Shown: positions 8,775-18,128, numbered from the stretch's first letter. The stretch is DNA of 64,000 nt from Parasphingopyxis marina (GCF_014237875.1 NZ_JACJVJ010000001.1:794501-858500); one strand, 5' to 3'. Program-made: numbers and translations. Notes: generated by a model from the sequence alone, not told the origin.

Positions 8775-9476
8775 TTATTCGCGGACATTGGCGACATTAT
8801 ACTCATAGGCCTCGTCCTGCGTCAGGCAGCGGCGGGTTTCGCCCTCGCCGGTCGCGCGGGTCGCGTACATCACTTCGGAGAGCAGGCGGCGGGAAACCCC
8901 CATGCGGATCAGGAAGTCGTTATCCTCGGTCGCCAGCTGGGCGCTCGATTGCTCGATCTCCCCGATCAGCGCCACCGCCTCGTCGGTCCCGCCCGAAACG
9001 CCCTGCCGGATCGCCTGGCGGTTGCCGGTATGGGTGAACATATGGACCATGAAGTTGCCGCCGGCCTCGATCACCCGGAGCTGCCCGCCCATGAACACGA
9101 AATTGCAGGCGGAAAAACAGGTCCAGCCCGCCGGGATGCGGGTGACGATCCCCGGATATTGCGTGCGCAGCAGGCGCCCGGCCTCGTTGCCCGACAGCGC
9201 ATTGCCGCCCGGCGAACGGAACCAGATTTCGGCTGCATCGGGATTCTGTTCGAGCGCGCGCTGCAACCGGTCGGGCAGCCCTTCGTCGATCACGCCTTCG
9301 GCCAGCAGCACCTTGACGCCGCCGGAATCGAGCGGGGTCAGCGTCATCCGCTGGTTGCCCGCCCAATTGGGGTTGGCCGGGCAGGTCGGGTTGTTGCGAT
9401 CGGACTGCAGCGCCGGGGCCGCGCTCGCGGAGAGCACGGCTGCGGCAACGGCAATCAGGAATTTCATGCGGGTCAT
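8775..9476 (-). CDS. Exported protein with ClpP/COG3904-like fold
   Basis: About 233 residues with an N-terminal signal peptide (MKFLIAVAAAVLSASAAPALQ). The mature part resembles periplasmic COG3904-type proteins: EIWFRSPGGNALSGNEAGRLLR, then CFSACNFVFMGGQLRVIEAGG and FMVHMFTH, a Gly-rich Ser/His arrangement like ClpP-fold hydrolases. Catalytic activity is not certain. I chose ATG 9476, which lies 4 bases after the stop of the upstream gene, giving a two-gene unit. A distant relative with the same layout occurs at 17134-17925. Family assignment is moderate; the substrate is unknown. Confidence 0.6.
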   Translation of the reverse strand: MTRMKFLIAVAAAVLSASAAPALQSDRNNPTCPANPNWAGNQRMTLTPLDSGGVKVLLAEGVIDEGLPDRLQRALEQNPDAAEIWFRSPGGNALSGNEAGRLLRTQYPGIVTRIPAGWTCFSACNFVFMGGQLRVIEAGGNFMVHMFTHTGNRQAIRQGVSGGTDEAVALIGEIEQSSAQLATEDNDFLIRMGVSRRLLSEVMYATRATGEGETRRCLTQDEAYEYNVANVRE

Positions 9477-9480
9477 TGCG

Positions 9481-10020
9481 CTATGCTTGCCGCGTATACC
9501 TCGACTCGCCAGGGCCGCGGCACATGGTTTCCGGCACCGTCGTTTCCTCGCCATCGACGATCACGACATTGGTGACCTGGAGGCAATTGCCGCCATCGGC
9601 CCGCTGTTCGCGCCCGGTGACGGTCGAAGAACCGCGCACGCCGGGGCGGGTTTCGCTTTCCCAATTGGCCGATGTGCCGACCTCGCCGCTGCGGGTCGCT
9701 TCGATCGTCGCGTCCGCGGCCTTTTCCTGCTCTTCCTCGTCGAGCCGGCAGGCGATCTCGGTGGAAAGGACGTCGGCAAATTCCGTCATCGGCATGAAGG
9801 TCGGGATGCCCAGGCTGCGCGCCGCGCCGCCCAGGACGCCGCTCAGCACCGATCGTCCCGCCGACTGGCCGACCGTGTTGCAATGATTTTCGCTGTCGCT
9901 GGCCCGCGAAGACCGGCCGCCCAAAAGGCCGCCGAACTGCATCGCGGCGACGGGTTGTGCGGCAACGGCTGCGAGAAGGCAGGTCGCCATGAGCTTCCTC
10001 ATACGCTGTCGTCCGAACAT
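9481..10020 (-). CDS. Small exported protein resembling 17-kDa surface antigens
   Basis: About 179 residues with an N-terminal signal-like segment (MRKLMATCLLAAVAAQPVAAM). The mature region starts with Gly-rich GGLLGG and ends with a Trp-containing, two-Cys beta-type segment (NWESETRPGVRGSSTVTG, then NCLQVTNVVIVDGEETTVPE and MCRG), similar to the C-terminal module of 17-kDa surface-antigen-like proteins. ATG 10020 is supported by GGAG 9-12 bases upstream. It shares a transcription unit with the following COG3904-like gene and is divergent from the CsgG-like gene. The function is unknown; an envelope role is inference. Confidence 0.5.
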   Translation of the reverse strand: MFGRQRMRKLMATCLLAAVAAQPVAAMQFGGLLGGRSSRASDSENHCNTVGQSAGRSVLSGVLGGAARSLGIPTFMPMTEFADVLSTEIACRLDEEEQEKAADATIEATRSGEVGTSANWESETRPGVRGSSTVTGREQRADGGNCLQVTNVVIVDGEETTVPETMCRGPGESRYTRQA

Positions 10021-10139
10021 GAATGTGTCTCCAAACTGACTGCGACCGCGCCTTATGGTGCGACCGATTACCGCCAAATCGGCGGAAAATCAAGGTTTCT
10101 AGACCAGGACCGATTAACAAAGGCCGAATGGCGAAAGCC

Positions 10140-10153
10140 GTGACCCCCGTCAC
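10140..10153. promoter_or_regulatory. CRP/FNR-like palindrome GTGAC-CCCC-GTCAC
   Basis: A perfect GTGAC/GTCAC inverted repeat with a 4-base centre, which is also GTGA-N6-TCAC as in CRP-type sites. It lies in the divergent gap between the surface-antigen-like gene (start 10020) and the CsgG-like gene (start 10251). The same palindrome recurs at 31858 and 52647. Confidence 0.45.
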
Positions 10154-10250
10154 TGCCGGTCGCCTCCTCCTCCTTCATAACCGCGATTGTCGATGCCGCC
10201 CGATGGCGGGCCGGCGACGGAAACGAAACGAATTTTTTTGGAGACGCGCA

Positions 10251-10994
10251 ATGTGGAAGAAACTTGCTTCAGTAACTGCCATCGCCGCCGCCATGACCAT
10301 GGCGGCGACCCCGGCTTCGGCCGATCGCGGTTCGCGCCATCTCGCCGAACTGCCCAGCTGCACCCAGCCGATCGGCGCGGTCGCGATCGTCGAACCCGAC
10401 GATAACTGGTGGCAGCGTTACGATCTCGACAGCCCCGAATCGCTGATCAACTATCTGGTGCTGCGTTCGGGCTGTTTCACGATCGTCAATCGCGGCCGCG
10501 GGCTCCAGCACCGCAACCTTGAACGCGCGCTTTCCGACAATGGCGATTTGCAGCCCGGATCGAATTTCGGGGGCGGGCAGGTGCGCGCCGCGGACTTTTT
10601 CATCATCCCCGACATCGTATCGACCAACCGCGACGCTGGCGGCTTCAGCATCGGCGGCAATTTCGGCGGCCTGTTCGGCAACACCTTCGGCCAGGGCGGG
10701 ATCGGCATCAACACGCGCCGCAAGGAAGCGAGCGTGACCCTGACTCTCGTCAACGCGCGGACGACCGAGGCGCTGCGGCTGACCGAGGGCTATCACCGCG
10801 AAACCGATACCGGCGTCGGCGGGCGGCTGTTCGGCGGCGGCGGGGTGTTCGGCCAGACGTTCGGCGGGATCAATCTCGGCAGCTATGAAAATACCGAGAT
10901 CGGCCAGGTCGTCGCGGCCGCCTATCTCGATGCCTATAGCCAGATGATCGTCCAGCTGGGCGGCGTCACCTATGACGCCCCCCTCGCCCAGTAG
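10251..10994 (+). CDS. CsgG/HfaB-like outer-membrane-associated protein
   Basis: A 247-residue exported protein with a clear signal peptide (MWKKLASVTAIAAAMTMAATPASA). The start of the mature part (GAVAIVEPDDNWW, then SLINYLVLRSGCFTIVNRGRG and the following ERAL helix) resembles CsgG/HfaB-type proteins that assemble secretion pores for curli or holdfast components. It lacks the usual lipobox Cys, and it carries Gly-rich loops (GGNFGGLFGNTFGQGGIG and a second near the C-terminus). GGAG precedes ATG 10251. It is monocistronic and closed by a strong terminator. CsgG assignment is probable; the pore function is inferred. Confidence 0.6.
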   Translation: MWKKLASVTAIAAAMTMAATPASADRGSRHLAELPSCTQPIGAVAIVEPDDNWWQRYDLDSPESLINYLVLRSGCFTIVNRGRGLQHRNLERALSDNGDLQPGSNFGGGQVRAADFFIIPDIVSTNRDAGGFSIGGNFGGLFGNTFGQGGIGINTRRKEASVTLTLVNARTTEALRLTEGYHRETDTGVGGRLFGGGGVFGQTFGGINLGSYENTEIGQVVAAAYLDAYSQMIVQLGGVTYDAPLAQ

Positions 10995-11058
10995 AGGGCC
11001 TGGCGCAGCAGCGACACGGTTCCGGGCCACCGGCTCCCCTTTGAACGGCCCGAACCTC

Positions 11059-11092
11059 GGGGCGCATGGTCAACAGGCCGTGCGCCCCTTTT
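11059..11092 (+). terminator. Rho-independent terminator after the CsgG-like gene
   Basis: Stem GGGGCGCA (11059-11066) pairs with TGCGCCCC (11081-11088), extended inward by TGG/CCG, and is followed by TTTT. It lies 65 bases after the stop at 10994 and before the reductase gene at 11156. Confidence 0.8.
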
Positions 11093-11155
11093 GCTTGCCA
11101 GATGCGATGGCGGCGTTAGCATCCGGCGCGACCACAGTGCGGAGAGGACGCCTAG

Positions 11156-12463
11156 ATGCGCCATATCGCCATCGTCGGTTCGGGTCCGGCCGGCTATTAC
11201 ACCGCAGAGGCGGCGCAGAAGACGTTCGGCGAAGATGTCTGCATCGACATTATCGACCGGCTTCCGGTCCCTTACGGCCTGATCCGCTTCGGCGTCGCGC
11301 CCGATCACCAGTCGATCAAGAATGTCGCGCGCCGCTACGAAAAGGTCGCGCTTTCGGACAATGTCCGCTTCGTCGGCAACCTTACCATCGGCGAGCATGT
11401 CTCGATCGAGGAGCTGCGGGCTCTCTACGACGCGGTGATCCTCGCCACCGGCGCGCCGCATGATCGGCCGCTGGAGATCGCGGGCGCCGACCTTCCCGGC
11501 GTGATCGGCAGCGCGGCTTTCGTCGGCTGGTATAATGGCCATCCCGATTTCGTCGATCTCGATCCGCCCCTCTCCGGCCGCCATGTCGTCGTTATCGGCA
11601 ACGGCAATGTCGCGCTCGATGTCGCGCGCATCCTTTCGAAAACTCCGGATGAATTTGCCGGGTCCGATATCGTCCATCATGCGCTCGCGCGGCTGGAACA
11701 GGCGAAGACCGAACAGGTGACCCTGCTGGGCCGCCGCGGGCCGCACCAGATCGCGATGACGCCCAAGGAACTGGGCGAGCTCGGCCATCTCGCGCGCGCC
11801 TGTCCCCGCGTCGATCCGCTGGACCTGCCCGATATCGGCGAGGACGCGCTGCTGGAACCGGGCATGCGCAAATCGGTGACCCTGCTGCGCGAGTTCGCGG
11901 GCATCCCGGAATCCTACCGCGCCGACAAAACGGTGGAGATCGCGTTCGATTTCTTCGCCGCGCCGGTGCGGATCGAGGGCGATGGCAAGGTCGAAAATGT
12001 CGTCGTCGAACGTACCGAACTCGATGACGAGATGCGGAGCCGGGGCACCGGGGAAACATACACCATCCCCGCCTCGCTGGTCGTCAGCTGTATCGGCTAC
12101 CGGACGCCGCCGATCGAGGGCGTGCCCTTCGAACATGGCCGGGGCCGGTTCGCCAATGATGAGGGCCGGATCCTTCCCGGCCTGTATTGCGTCGGCTGGG
12201 CGCGGCGCGGGCCATCGGGGACGATCGGCACCAACCGGCCCGACGGCTATGCCATCGTCGACCTGGTAGCCGAAGATATCGGCGAGGGCGGCGGCAAGGA
12301 GGGCCGCGCCGCGCTCGACGCGCTGCTCGCGCAGCGCGGCGTAGAGGCCGTCACCTTCCGCGACTGGAAGAAGATCGAGGAGGCCGAGGAAGGGCGCGCG
12401 CGCGAAGGCAGCCCGCGCGAGAAATTCGTCGCCATCGAGGAAATGATCGCCGCCCGGAAATAA
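11156..12463 (+). CDS. FAD-dependent ferredoxin--NADP reductase (FprA/adrenodoxin reductase type)
   Basis: A 435-residue cytosolic flavoprotein. The FAD motif GSGPAG is at 8-13, followed by the family stretch DRLPVPYGLIRFGVAPDH; the NADP motif VVIGNGNVALDVARIL is at about 143-158, and the C-terminal FAD stretch ends with CVGWARRGPSGTIGTNR. It transfers electrons between NADPH and ferredoxin, possibly feeding ferredoxin-dependent oxygenases or P450s. GGAGAGGA lies before ATG 11156. No ferredoxin gene is adjacent, so its partner must lie elsewhere. Confidence 0.88.
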   Translation: MRHIAIVGSGPAGYYTAEAAQKTFGEDVCIDIIDRLPVPYGLIRFGVAPDHQSIKNVARRYEKVALSDNVRFVGNLTIGEHVSIEELRALYDAVILATGAPHDRPLEIAGADLPGVIGSAAFVGWYNGHPDFVDLDPPLSGRHVVVIGNGNVALDVARILSKTPDEFAGSDIVHHALARLEQAKTEQVTLLGRRGPHQIAMTPKELGELGHLARACPRVDPLDLPDIGEDALLEPGMRKSVTLLREFAGIPESYRADKTVEIAFDFFAAPVRIEGDGKVENVVVERTELDDEMRSRGTGETYTIPASLVVSCIGYRTPPIEGVPFEHGRGRFANDEGRILPGLYCVGWARRGPSGTIGTNRPDGYAIVDLVAEDIGEGGGKEGRAALDALLAQRGVEAVTFRDWKKIEEAEEGRAREGSPREKFVAIEEMIAARK

Positions 12464-12604
12464 AGGGCGCGGCCGAATCCGGGCTTGCCGATACGATCAC
12501 CGACGGGGAAAGAGCAGCGACGGCGTCGATGCCGACGGGATCGTTGTTCCCCCGGCAACGGCCCAAGGGACGCCGGTTGAACGGAGCAAGGAAGGAAAGC
12601 CGCG

Positions 12605-13600
12605 ATGAAACAGCGTAAATTGGGAAATACGGGCCCCGACGTCTCGGCCATCGGCCTGGGCTGCATGGGTATGTCCGGCATGTATGGCCATGCCGACCGC
12701 GCGGAAAGCATTGCGACGATCCATGCCGCGCTCGATGCCGGTATCGACCTGTTCGACACCGGCGATTTTTACGGCATGGGCCATAACGAGATGCTGATCG
12801 GCGAAGCGCTGAAAGGCGTGCCGCGCGACAGCTACCGGCTCAGCGTCAAGTTCGGCGCGCAGCGCGGGCCGGATGGAAGCTGGCTCGGCTATGATGCGCG
12901 GCCGCAAGCCGTGAAGGCCTGGCTCGCCTATACGCTCCAGCGGCTGGGCGTCGACTATATCGATATCTACCGCCCGGCGCGGCTCGATCCCGAGGTGCCG
13001 ATCGAGGAAACGGTCGGCGCGATCGCGGACATGGTGGAGGCCGGCTATGTCCGCCATATCGGTCTTTCCGAAGTCGGCTCGGAAACCTTGCGCCGCGCCG
13101 CCGCCGTCCATCCGGTCGTCGATCTGCAAATCGAATATTCGCTGATCTCGCGCGGCATAGAGGAATCGGTGCTGCCGACCTGCCGCGAACTCGGCATCGC
13201 GGTCACCGCCTATGGCGTGCTCTCGCGCGGCCTGATCGGCGGCAACTGGCAGGCGGGGAAAGCCGCACCCGGCGATTTCCGCGCCCATAGCCCGCGCTTC
13301 CAGCAGGGCAATGTCGAACAGAATCTCGCGCTGGTCGAGGCGCTCAAGGCCGTGGCCGATACGAAGGGCGTCAGCGTCGCCCAGGTCGCCATCGCCTGGG
13401 TGCTGTCGCGCGGCTCGGATATCGTGCCGCTGGTCGGCTCGCGCACGCGCGACCAGCTGGTCGACGCGCTGGCGTCGCTCGATGTCGCGCTCACCCCGGA
13501 CGATCTTGCCGCCATCGCGGATGCCGTGCCCGCCGGCGCCGCGGCCGGCGATCGCTACATGGCCGCGCAGATGGGCCAGCTCGACAGTGAGAGGGGCTGA
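12605..13600 (+). CDS. Aldo/keto reductase with an altered catalytic tetrad
   Basis: A 331-residue (beta/alpha)8 NADPH-dependent oxidoreductase. The start [19 protein letters not shown] is typical, and Asp and Tyr are present in [10 protein letters not shown] and Lys in SVKFG. Where most relatives read YQHRVDP, this protein reads YRPARLDP, so the active-site His is replaced. Similar forms exist within this family, so it may still be active with shifted specificity. AAGGAAGG lies before the ATG. It stands 69 bases upstream of the amidohydrolase gene, possibly in the same unit. Confidence 0.85.
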   Translation: MKQRKLGNTGPDVSAIGLGCMGMSGMYGHADRAESIATIHAALDAGIDLFDTGDFYGMGHNEMLIGEALKGVPRDSYRLSVKFGAQRGPDGSWLGYDARPQAVKAWLAYTLQRLGVDYIDIYRPARLDPEVPIEETVGAIADMVEAGYVRHIGLSEVGSETLRRAAAVHPVVDLQIEYSLISRGIEESVLPTCRELGIAVTAYGVLSRGLIGGNWQAGKAAPGDFRAHSPRFQQGNVEQNLALVEALKAVADTKGVSVAQVAIAWVLSRGSDIVPLVGSRTRDQLVDALASLDVALTPDDLAAIADAVPAGAAAGDRYMAAQMGQLDSERG

Positions 13601-13669
13601 GCCGCCCGAAAACCGTTTCGACACGCTACCCATCTCCGTGATATGTGAGTCGGCAAAAGGAGAGGATGG

Positions 13670-15418
13670 ATGCATGATCTGGTCATTCGCGGCGGCACGG
13701 TCGTCGATGGTCTGGGCGGCAAGCCCTTTATCGCCGATGTCGCGATCGACGGCGATCTGATCACTCAGGTGGGCGCGGTCGTCGAAGCGGGCCGCGAGGA
13801 GATCGACGCGACCGGCAGGGTCGTCACCCCCGGCTTCGTCGACGTGCACACCCATTATGACGGCCAGGCGACCTGGGACGAGGAAATGGCGCCCTCCTCC
13901 TGGCACGGCGTCACCACGGTGATCATGGGCAATTGCGGCGTCGGCTTCGCGCCCGCCAAGCCGGACCGGCACGACTGGCTGATCGGCCTGATGGAAGGCG
14001 TGGAAGATATTCCCGGCACCGCGCTCGCCGAGGGCATGAGCTGGGACTGGGAAACCTTCCCCGAATATATGGACGCGCTCGAAAAGCTGCCGCGCACCAT
14101 CGACATCGCCACCCATGTGCCGCACGGCGCGGTGCGCGCCTATGTGCTCGGCGACCGCGAACAGCCCGGAGCGGTTCCCACCGACGAGGATATCGACGCG
14201 ATGTCGGCGATCGTCGAGGATGGCCTGCGCGCCGGCGCGCTCGGTTTCTCGACGAGCCGCACGGTGATCCACAAATCGGTCGATGGCGAGCTGGTGCCCG
14301 GCACAACCGCGACCGCCGACGAGCTGGTCCGCATCGGCCGGGCGATGGGCCGGGTCGGCCATGGCGTGTTCGAGATGGCGAGCGACCTGCGCCGCGAATG
14401 GAACGAGTTTTCCTGGATGGGCGATCTTAGCCGCGAAACCGGGCTGCCCGTCACCTTTGCCGCGCTCCAGTCTATCGCCAAGGAACTGCCGCTCGACGAA
14501 CAGATCGCGATGATGCGCGCGGAGAATGACAACGGCGCCAATATCGTCGCCCAGATCGCGCTGCGCGGCAACGGCGTCGTCATGGCGTGGCGCGGCACCG
14601 TCCACCCCTTCCGCTTCAAGCCGTCCTGGAAGGCGATCGAAGGGCTGCCCTGGGACGCGCAGAAGGCGAAGCTCTTCGATCCCGAGTTCAAGGCGCAGCT
14701 CCTTTCCGAAGAGCATGATTTCACCGGCCAGCCCAAGGATATCATGGGGCTGATCATGGTCATCGCCGGCGGCTGGACGATGCAGTTCGAAATGGACGAG
14801 GATTTCGATTACGAGCCGGGCGCGGAAGCGAGCATCGCCGCGCGCGCCGCGGCCAGGGGCGTGAGCCCCGAAGACTATGCCTATGACCTGCTCTGCGAGG
14901 ACGATGGCGCGGGCTTCATCTACCTGCCGATCCTCAACTATGCCGACGGCAATCTCGATTTCCTCGAAACCCTGCAGAAGGACGAGGACACGGTGAATTC
15001 GCTGTCCGACGGCGGCGCGCATTGCGGCACGATCTGCGATGCAGCCTCGCCGACCTTCATGCTCCAGCACTGGGTGCGGGACAGGAAGCGCGGCGGGCGC
15101 ATCTCGCTGCAACATGCGATCAAGCGGCAATGCCACGATACCGCGCGGCTCTACGACCTCAACGATCGCGGCGTGCTCGCGCCCGGCTATCTCGCCGATA
15201 TCAATGTCATCGATCTTGAGAATCTCCGTCTCGAAAAGCCCTGGCTCGCCTTCGATCTGCCGGCCGGCGGCAAGCGGCTGCTGCAAAAGGCGGTCGGCTA
15301 TGACGCGACGATCAAGTCGGGCGAAATCACCTTCCGGGGCGGCGCGGTGACCGATGCCCGGCCCGGCGGCCTGATCCGCGGGCCGCAATCGGTGCCGGTC
15401 GCCGAAGCCGCGGAATAG
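13670..15418 (+). CDS. Amidohydrolase, N-acyl-D-amino-acid deacylase-like
   Basis: A 582-residue metal-dependent hydrolase. It has the N-terminal beta-sandwich [18 protein letters not shown], the metal-binding [10 protein letters not shown], the family motif [10 protein letters not shown], a distal [16 protein letters not shown] loop, and the C-terminal [15 protein letters not shown]. It would cleave an amide such as that of N-acyl-D-amino acids; the exact substrate cannot be read. AAAGGAGAGG lies upstream of the start. The following sulfotransferase starts 10 bases after its stop, so the three genes up to 17130 may be one operon. There is no signal peptide. Confidence 0.87.
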   Translation: MHDLVIRGGTVVDGLGGKPFIADVAIDGDLITQVGAVVEAGREEIDATGRVVTPGFVDVHTHYDGQATWDEEMAPSSWHGVTTVIMGNCGVGFAPAKPDRHDWLIGLMEGVEDIPGTALAEGMSWDWETFPEYMDALEKLPRTIDIATHVPHGAVRAYVLGDREQPGAVPTDEDIDAMSAIVEDGLRAGALGFSTSRTVIHKSVDGELVPGTTATADELVRIGRAMGRVGHGVFEMASDLRREWNEFSWMGDLSRETGLPVTFAALQSIAKELPLDEQIAMMRAENDNGANIVAQIALRGNGVVMAWRGTVHPFRFKPSWKAIEGLPWDAQKAKLFDPEFKAQLLSEEHDFTGQPKDIMGLIMVIAGGWTMQFEMDEDFDYEPGAEASIAARAAARGVSPEDYAYDLLCEDDGAGFIYLPILNYADGNLDFLETLQKDEDTVNSLSDGGAHCGTICDAASPTFMLQHWVRDRKRGGRISLQHAIKRQCHDTARLYDLNDRGVLAPGYLADINVIDLENLRLEKPWLAFDLPAGGKRLLQKAVGYDATIKSGEITFRGGAVTDARPGGLIRGPQSVPVAEAAE

Positions 15419-15428
15419 GATCGGCCCC

Positions 15429-16235
15429 ATGAGCCAGCCGCCGGGCGACCTTTCCCGGGACCAGCTTTGCGCGCTGATCGAGGGCTATATCGGCGAGCCG
15501 CGCATGGCGAAGATCGGCGAAGCGCTCGGCGATTTCGCGCCCGAGCCCTTCGCCGCCCCGCCGCGCATCCTGTGCATCCTCTTCGCCTCGCGTTCGGGCA
15601 GCAGCTATGCCGGGCGCCTGCTCGCCAAGACCGGGCATTTCGAGGAAGTCGGCGAGAATTTCGCGCCCGATCAATTGCGCGCCATCGCCGAACGCCGAAG
15701 CCTTCCCGATCTCCACGCCGCCGCGCGCTGGATGGTCGGGCGGCGCGGCACAAAGCGCGCGTTCGGCTACAAGGCGGGCTTTTCGGTGCTGGCTTCGGCG
15801 GCGCGGCTCGGCTTTCTGAACGAAACGCTGGAGCGCACGCAGTTCGTGGCGCTGCGCCGGCGGGACAGGATCGCCCAGGCGGTCAGCCTCGCCAGGGCGG
15901 AGATGAGCGGACGGTTCCATTCCAACCAGCAGCCGGACCGCGCCGTCACCGAGCAGGATTATGACGGCGAGGCGATCGCCGGCTGCCTGCACCGGATCGA
16001 GCGCGCCGAACATGACCTTGCCGATTTCGCCGAGCGGATCGGCGCGCGCCCGATGCTTGCCTATTATGAGGATATCTGCGCCGATCCCGCGCGTTTCGCG
16101 GCGTCGGTCTGCGACCTGCTCGACCTGCCGATGGCCGGCGATTTCGACGCCTCGGTGGATCTCGAGATCCTGCGCGACGCGGTAAACGACGCCTGGGCCG
16201 CGCGGTTCCGGGAGGATTGGCCGGTATCGAGCTAG
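15429..16235 (+). CDS. Stf0-type sulfotransferase, copy 1
   Basis: A 268-residue cytosolic protein of the Stf0 sulfotransferase family. The PAPS-binding P-loop-like stretch ILCILFASRSGSSYAGRLL is near 40-58. Further family blocks are FGYKAGFSVL, TLERTQFVALRRRDRIAQAVSL and the AYYEDICADP segment with its acidic residues. It would transfer sulfate from PAPS to a hydroxyl, classically on a sugar such as trehalose or a glycolipid. The next gene is a clear paralogue, so this is a tandem duplication. It starts 10 bases after the amidohydrolase stop. Confidence 0.78.
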   Translation: MSQPPGDLSRDQLCALIEGYIGEPRMAKIGEALGDFAPEPFAAPPRILCILFASRSGSSYAGRLLAKTGHFEEVGENFAPDQLRAIAERRSLPDLHAAARWMVGRRGTKRAFGYKAGFSVLASAARLGFLNETLERTQFVALRRRDRIAQAVSLARAEMSGRFHSNQQPDRAVTEQDYDGEAIAGCLHRIERAEHDLADFAERIGARPMLAYYEDICADPARFAASVCDLLDLPMAGDFDASVDLEILRDAVNDAWAARFREDWPVSS

Positions 16236-16305
16236 CGCGGGGCTATGCCGCCGCGATCGAAACGGGCAAGATCGGCCTTCCAACAGGAGCACGCCCGCCA
16301 CCGCC

Positions 16306-17130
16306 ATGCCGTCTTTTCTGAAACGCTTTCTCCCCCGGCCCCGGTCGCGCGATGCCCTGCTGCGGCTGTTCGCCGGTTATGTCGGCCAGGGCCGTGTCGA
16401 CGAGATCGCGGCGCAGGTCGAGCCGGTCGGCGAGCGCGCGCTGCAGCTGCCGCCAAGGATGTTGTGCATCGTTTTCGCCGCGCGCTCGGGCAGCACCTAT
16501 GTCGGGCGGCTGCTGTCGAACACGCCCTTTTTCGCAGACGTGAACGAGAGCTTCCAGCCGGGCCAGCTGGCCGCGATCCGCGCGCGCCATGGCCTCGCCG
16601 ACAGTCGCGCGGCGGCCCAGTGGATGATCGACAATCGCGGCACCGCCCAGGCCTTTGGCTACAAGGCGGGCTTTTCGGTGCTCATCGCGGCGGCGCGGAT
16701 CGGGTTCCTCTCCGAAACGCTGGAGCGCACCCAGTTCGTCCGCCTCGTGCGGCGGGACCGTGTGGCGCAGGCGATCTCGCTATGGCGCGCGGAACTCGGC
16801 GGCAAGCTCCATTCGGTGGTGCCCGGGGAAGGCAAGGCGATTGCCCCCGATGATTACAACGCCGAAAGAATCGCCTTCAATATCGCGCATGTCGCGCGCA
16901 ACGAGCGCTGGTTCTCGGAGATCGCCGATCGGCTGGGCAAGCCCGCGCCGATCTATGCGTATGAGGATATCTGCGAAGATCCGCGGGGCTTCGTAACATC
17001 GGTTTGCGCGCTGATGGATCTGCCCGTGCCCGACAATTTCGATCCCGGCGTCGATCTGGAAATCATGCGCAACGATATCAGCGCGGAGTGGGCAGAGCGG
17101 TTTCGCAAGGAACGGCCGGACCTGGCCTAG
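16306..17130 (+). CDS. Stf0-type sulfotransferase, copy 2
   Basis: A 274-residue paralogue of the preceding gene, roughly half identical by eye. It shares LCIVFAARSGSTYVGRLL, FGYKAGFSVLIAAARIGFL, TLERTQFVRLVRRDRVAQA and YAYEDICEDPRGF. The divergence suggests an old duplication and different acceptors rather than a recent copy. AGGAG lies upstream, though at long spacing. The gene ends 3 bases from the convergent gene at 17134. No PAPS-synthesis genes are in the window. Confidence 0.78.
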   Translation: MPSFLKRFLPRPRSRDALLRLFAGYVGQGRVDEIAAQVEPVGERALQLPPRMLCIVFAARSGSTYVGRLLSNTPFFADVNESFQPGQLAAIRARHGLADSRAAAQWMIDNRGTAQAFGYKAGFSVLIAAARIGFLSETLERTQFVRLVRRDRVAQAISLWRAELGGKLHSVVPGEGKAIAPDDYNAERIAFNIAHVARNERWFSEIADRLGKPAPIYAYEDICEDPRGFVTSVCALMDLPVPDNFDPGVDLEIMRNDISAEWAERFRKERPDLA

Positions 17131-17133
17131 GCG

Positions 17134-17925
17134 TTAGCGCAGCAGCCCGAAGCGCGAGAGATCGGCGAGCGAGAGCTGGCGCATCCCGGCATTGGGCGCG
17201 CTGTTGGTGAGCGCATAAAAGGCGCGGGCCTGATCGGGAGCCATGCCGATTTCGCGGTAGAAATCGAGGTACGGCGCGTGGATCGGATCGTTGGCCGCAT
17301 AGTCGGCGGCTTCGAGGCCAAGATCGTTGCGCCAGCTATGGACGATGAACTCGGCGCCGGGTTCGGCGGTCCGTGTCGCCCCGGCGAGGAACAGTTCGAT
17401 GCCGCCCGAACGCACCGATCCGTTGGCGGGCACATGGGTGGCGAGGCCGGCCCGGTGGATCATCCGGGCGAGCGCGATATTGGCATTGTCGTCGACCGTG
17501 CCGCCGCATTCGAGGATGGCGATCATGCGCAGCCCCGGAAAATCCGCCAGCATCGCGGCGAATTCGCCCGGCGTATAGCTGTCGACATCGCCGATCATCT
17601 CCGCCCTGTCCGGCGCGACCACGTGAAAGGGGCCGTAGCGCGCCAGCGCAGGGCGGCTGGGCCCGTAGGCGGCATCCTGCCCGGCATAGCCATCGCCATC
17701 GAAACCGAAAGCGGCGTCCTCCTCCGAAACGCCGTAATCGACATAGTCGATATATTCGATCGTCTCGACGATGGTGACCGAACGGTGCGCGCTTTGGGCC
17801 CAGAGCGGGCGGTCCGGCAGGATCGCCACGATGACGAGCAGCAGCGCAAGCGCGACCCAGCCCAGCCAGGCGGTCGCCTTGCCGCGCCACAGTTCCAGAA
17901 CGTCGATGGGATCGGGTTCGCGCAT
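17134..17925 (-). CDS. Membrane-anchored COG3904-like protein
   Basis: About 263 residues. One N-terminal membrane segment (TAWLGWVALALLLVIVAIL) is followed by an extracytoplasmic acidic, Tyr/Asp-rich linker and a ClpP-like domain: MIAILECGGTVDDNANIALA, then NGSVRSGGIELFLAGATRTAE and FIVHSW. The Ser/His spacing resembles the exported protein at 8775, so the two are probably distant relatives. I chose MREPDP at 17925; an in-frame ATG at 17973 would add 16 basic residues and neither has a clear ribosome site. The function is unknown. Confidence 0.55.
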   Translation of the reverse strand: MREPDPIDVLELWRGKATAWLGWVALALLLVIVAILPDRPLWAQSAHRSVTIVETIEYIDYVDYGVSEEDAAFGFDGDGYAGQDAAYGPSRPALARYGPFHVVAPDRAEMIGDVDSYTPGEFAAMLADFPGLRMIAILECGGTVDDNANIALARMIHRAGLATHVPANGSVRSGGIELFLAGATRTAEPGAEFIVHSWRNDLGLEAADYAANDPIHAPYLDFYREIGMAPDQARAFYALTNSAPNAGMRQLSLADLSRFGLLR

Positions 17926-18128
17926 AATCTGCCGCTTGTCGCGCAAAGCCCTTACCCGGGCCCTGAAAGCCATGGTTAGACGGGGCTTAACCAGTTTGCG
18001 GTTCGGCCGCGGATGGCGCGCGATGCGGGGGCGCGAAACAGCAGTTGAAAGCGCGATACTTCGCCGCTAAAGACCCGCGTCTGCCTCCGGGGCCGGCCCG
18101 TCACAAGCGCGGGCCCATTGGCATCGGT

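Noticed and set aside
6853-8808. 651-codon plus-strand open frame opposite lepA
   Set aside because: Antisense to a highly conserved gene and full of His/Asp/Arg/Leu runs; no ribosome site or domain.
12497-15430. 977-codon minus-strand open frame opposite the AKR and amidohydrolase genes
   Set aside because: It runs antisense to two well-recognised genes and has a repetitive charged composition typical of antisense frames at high GC.
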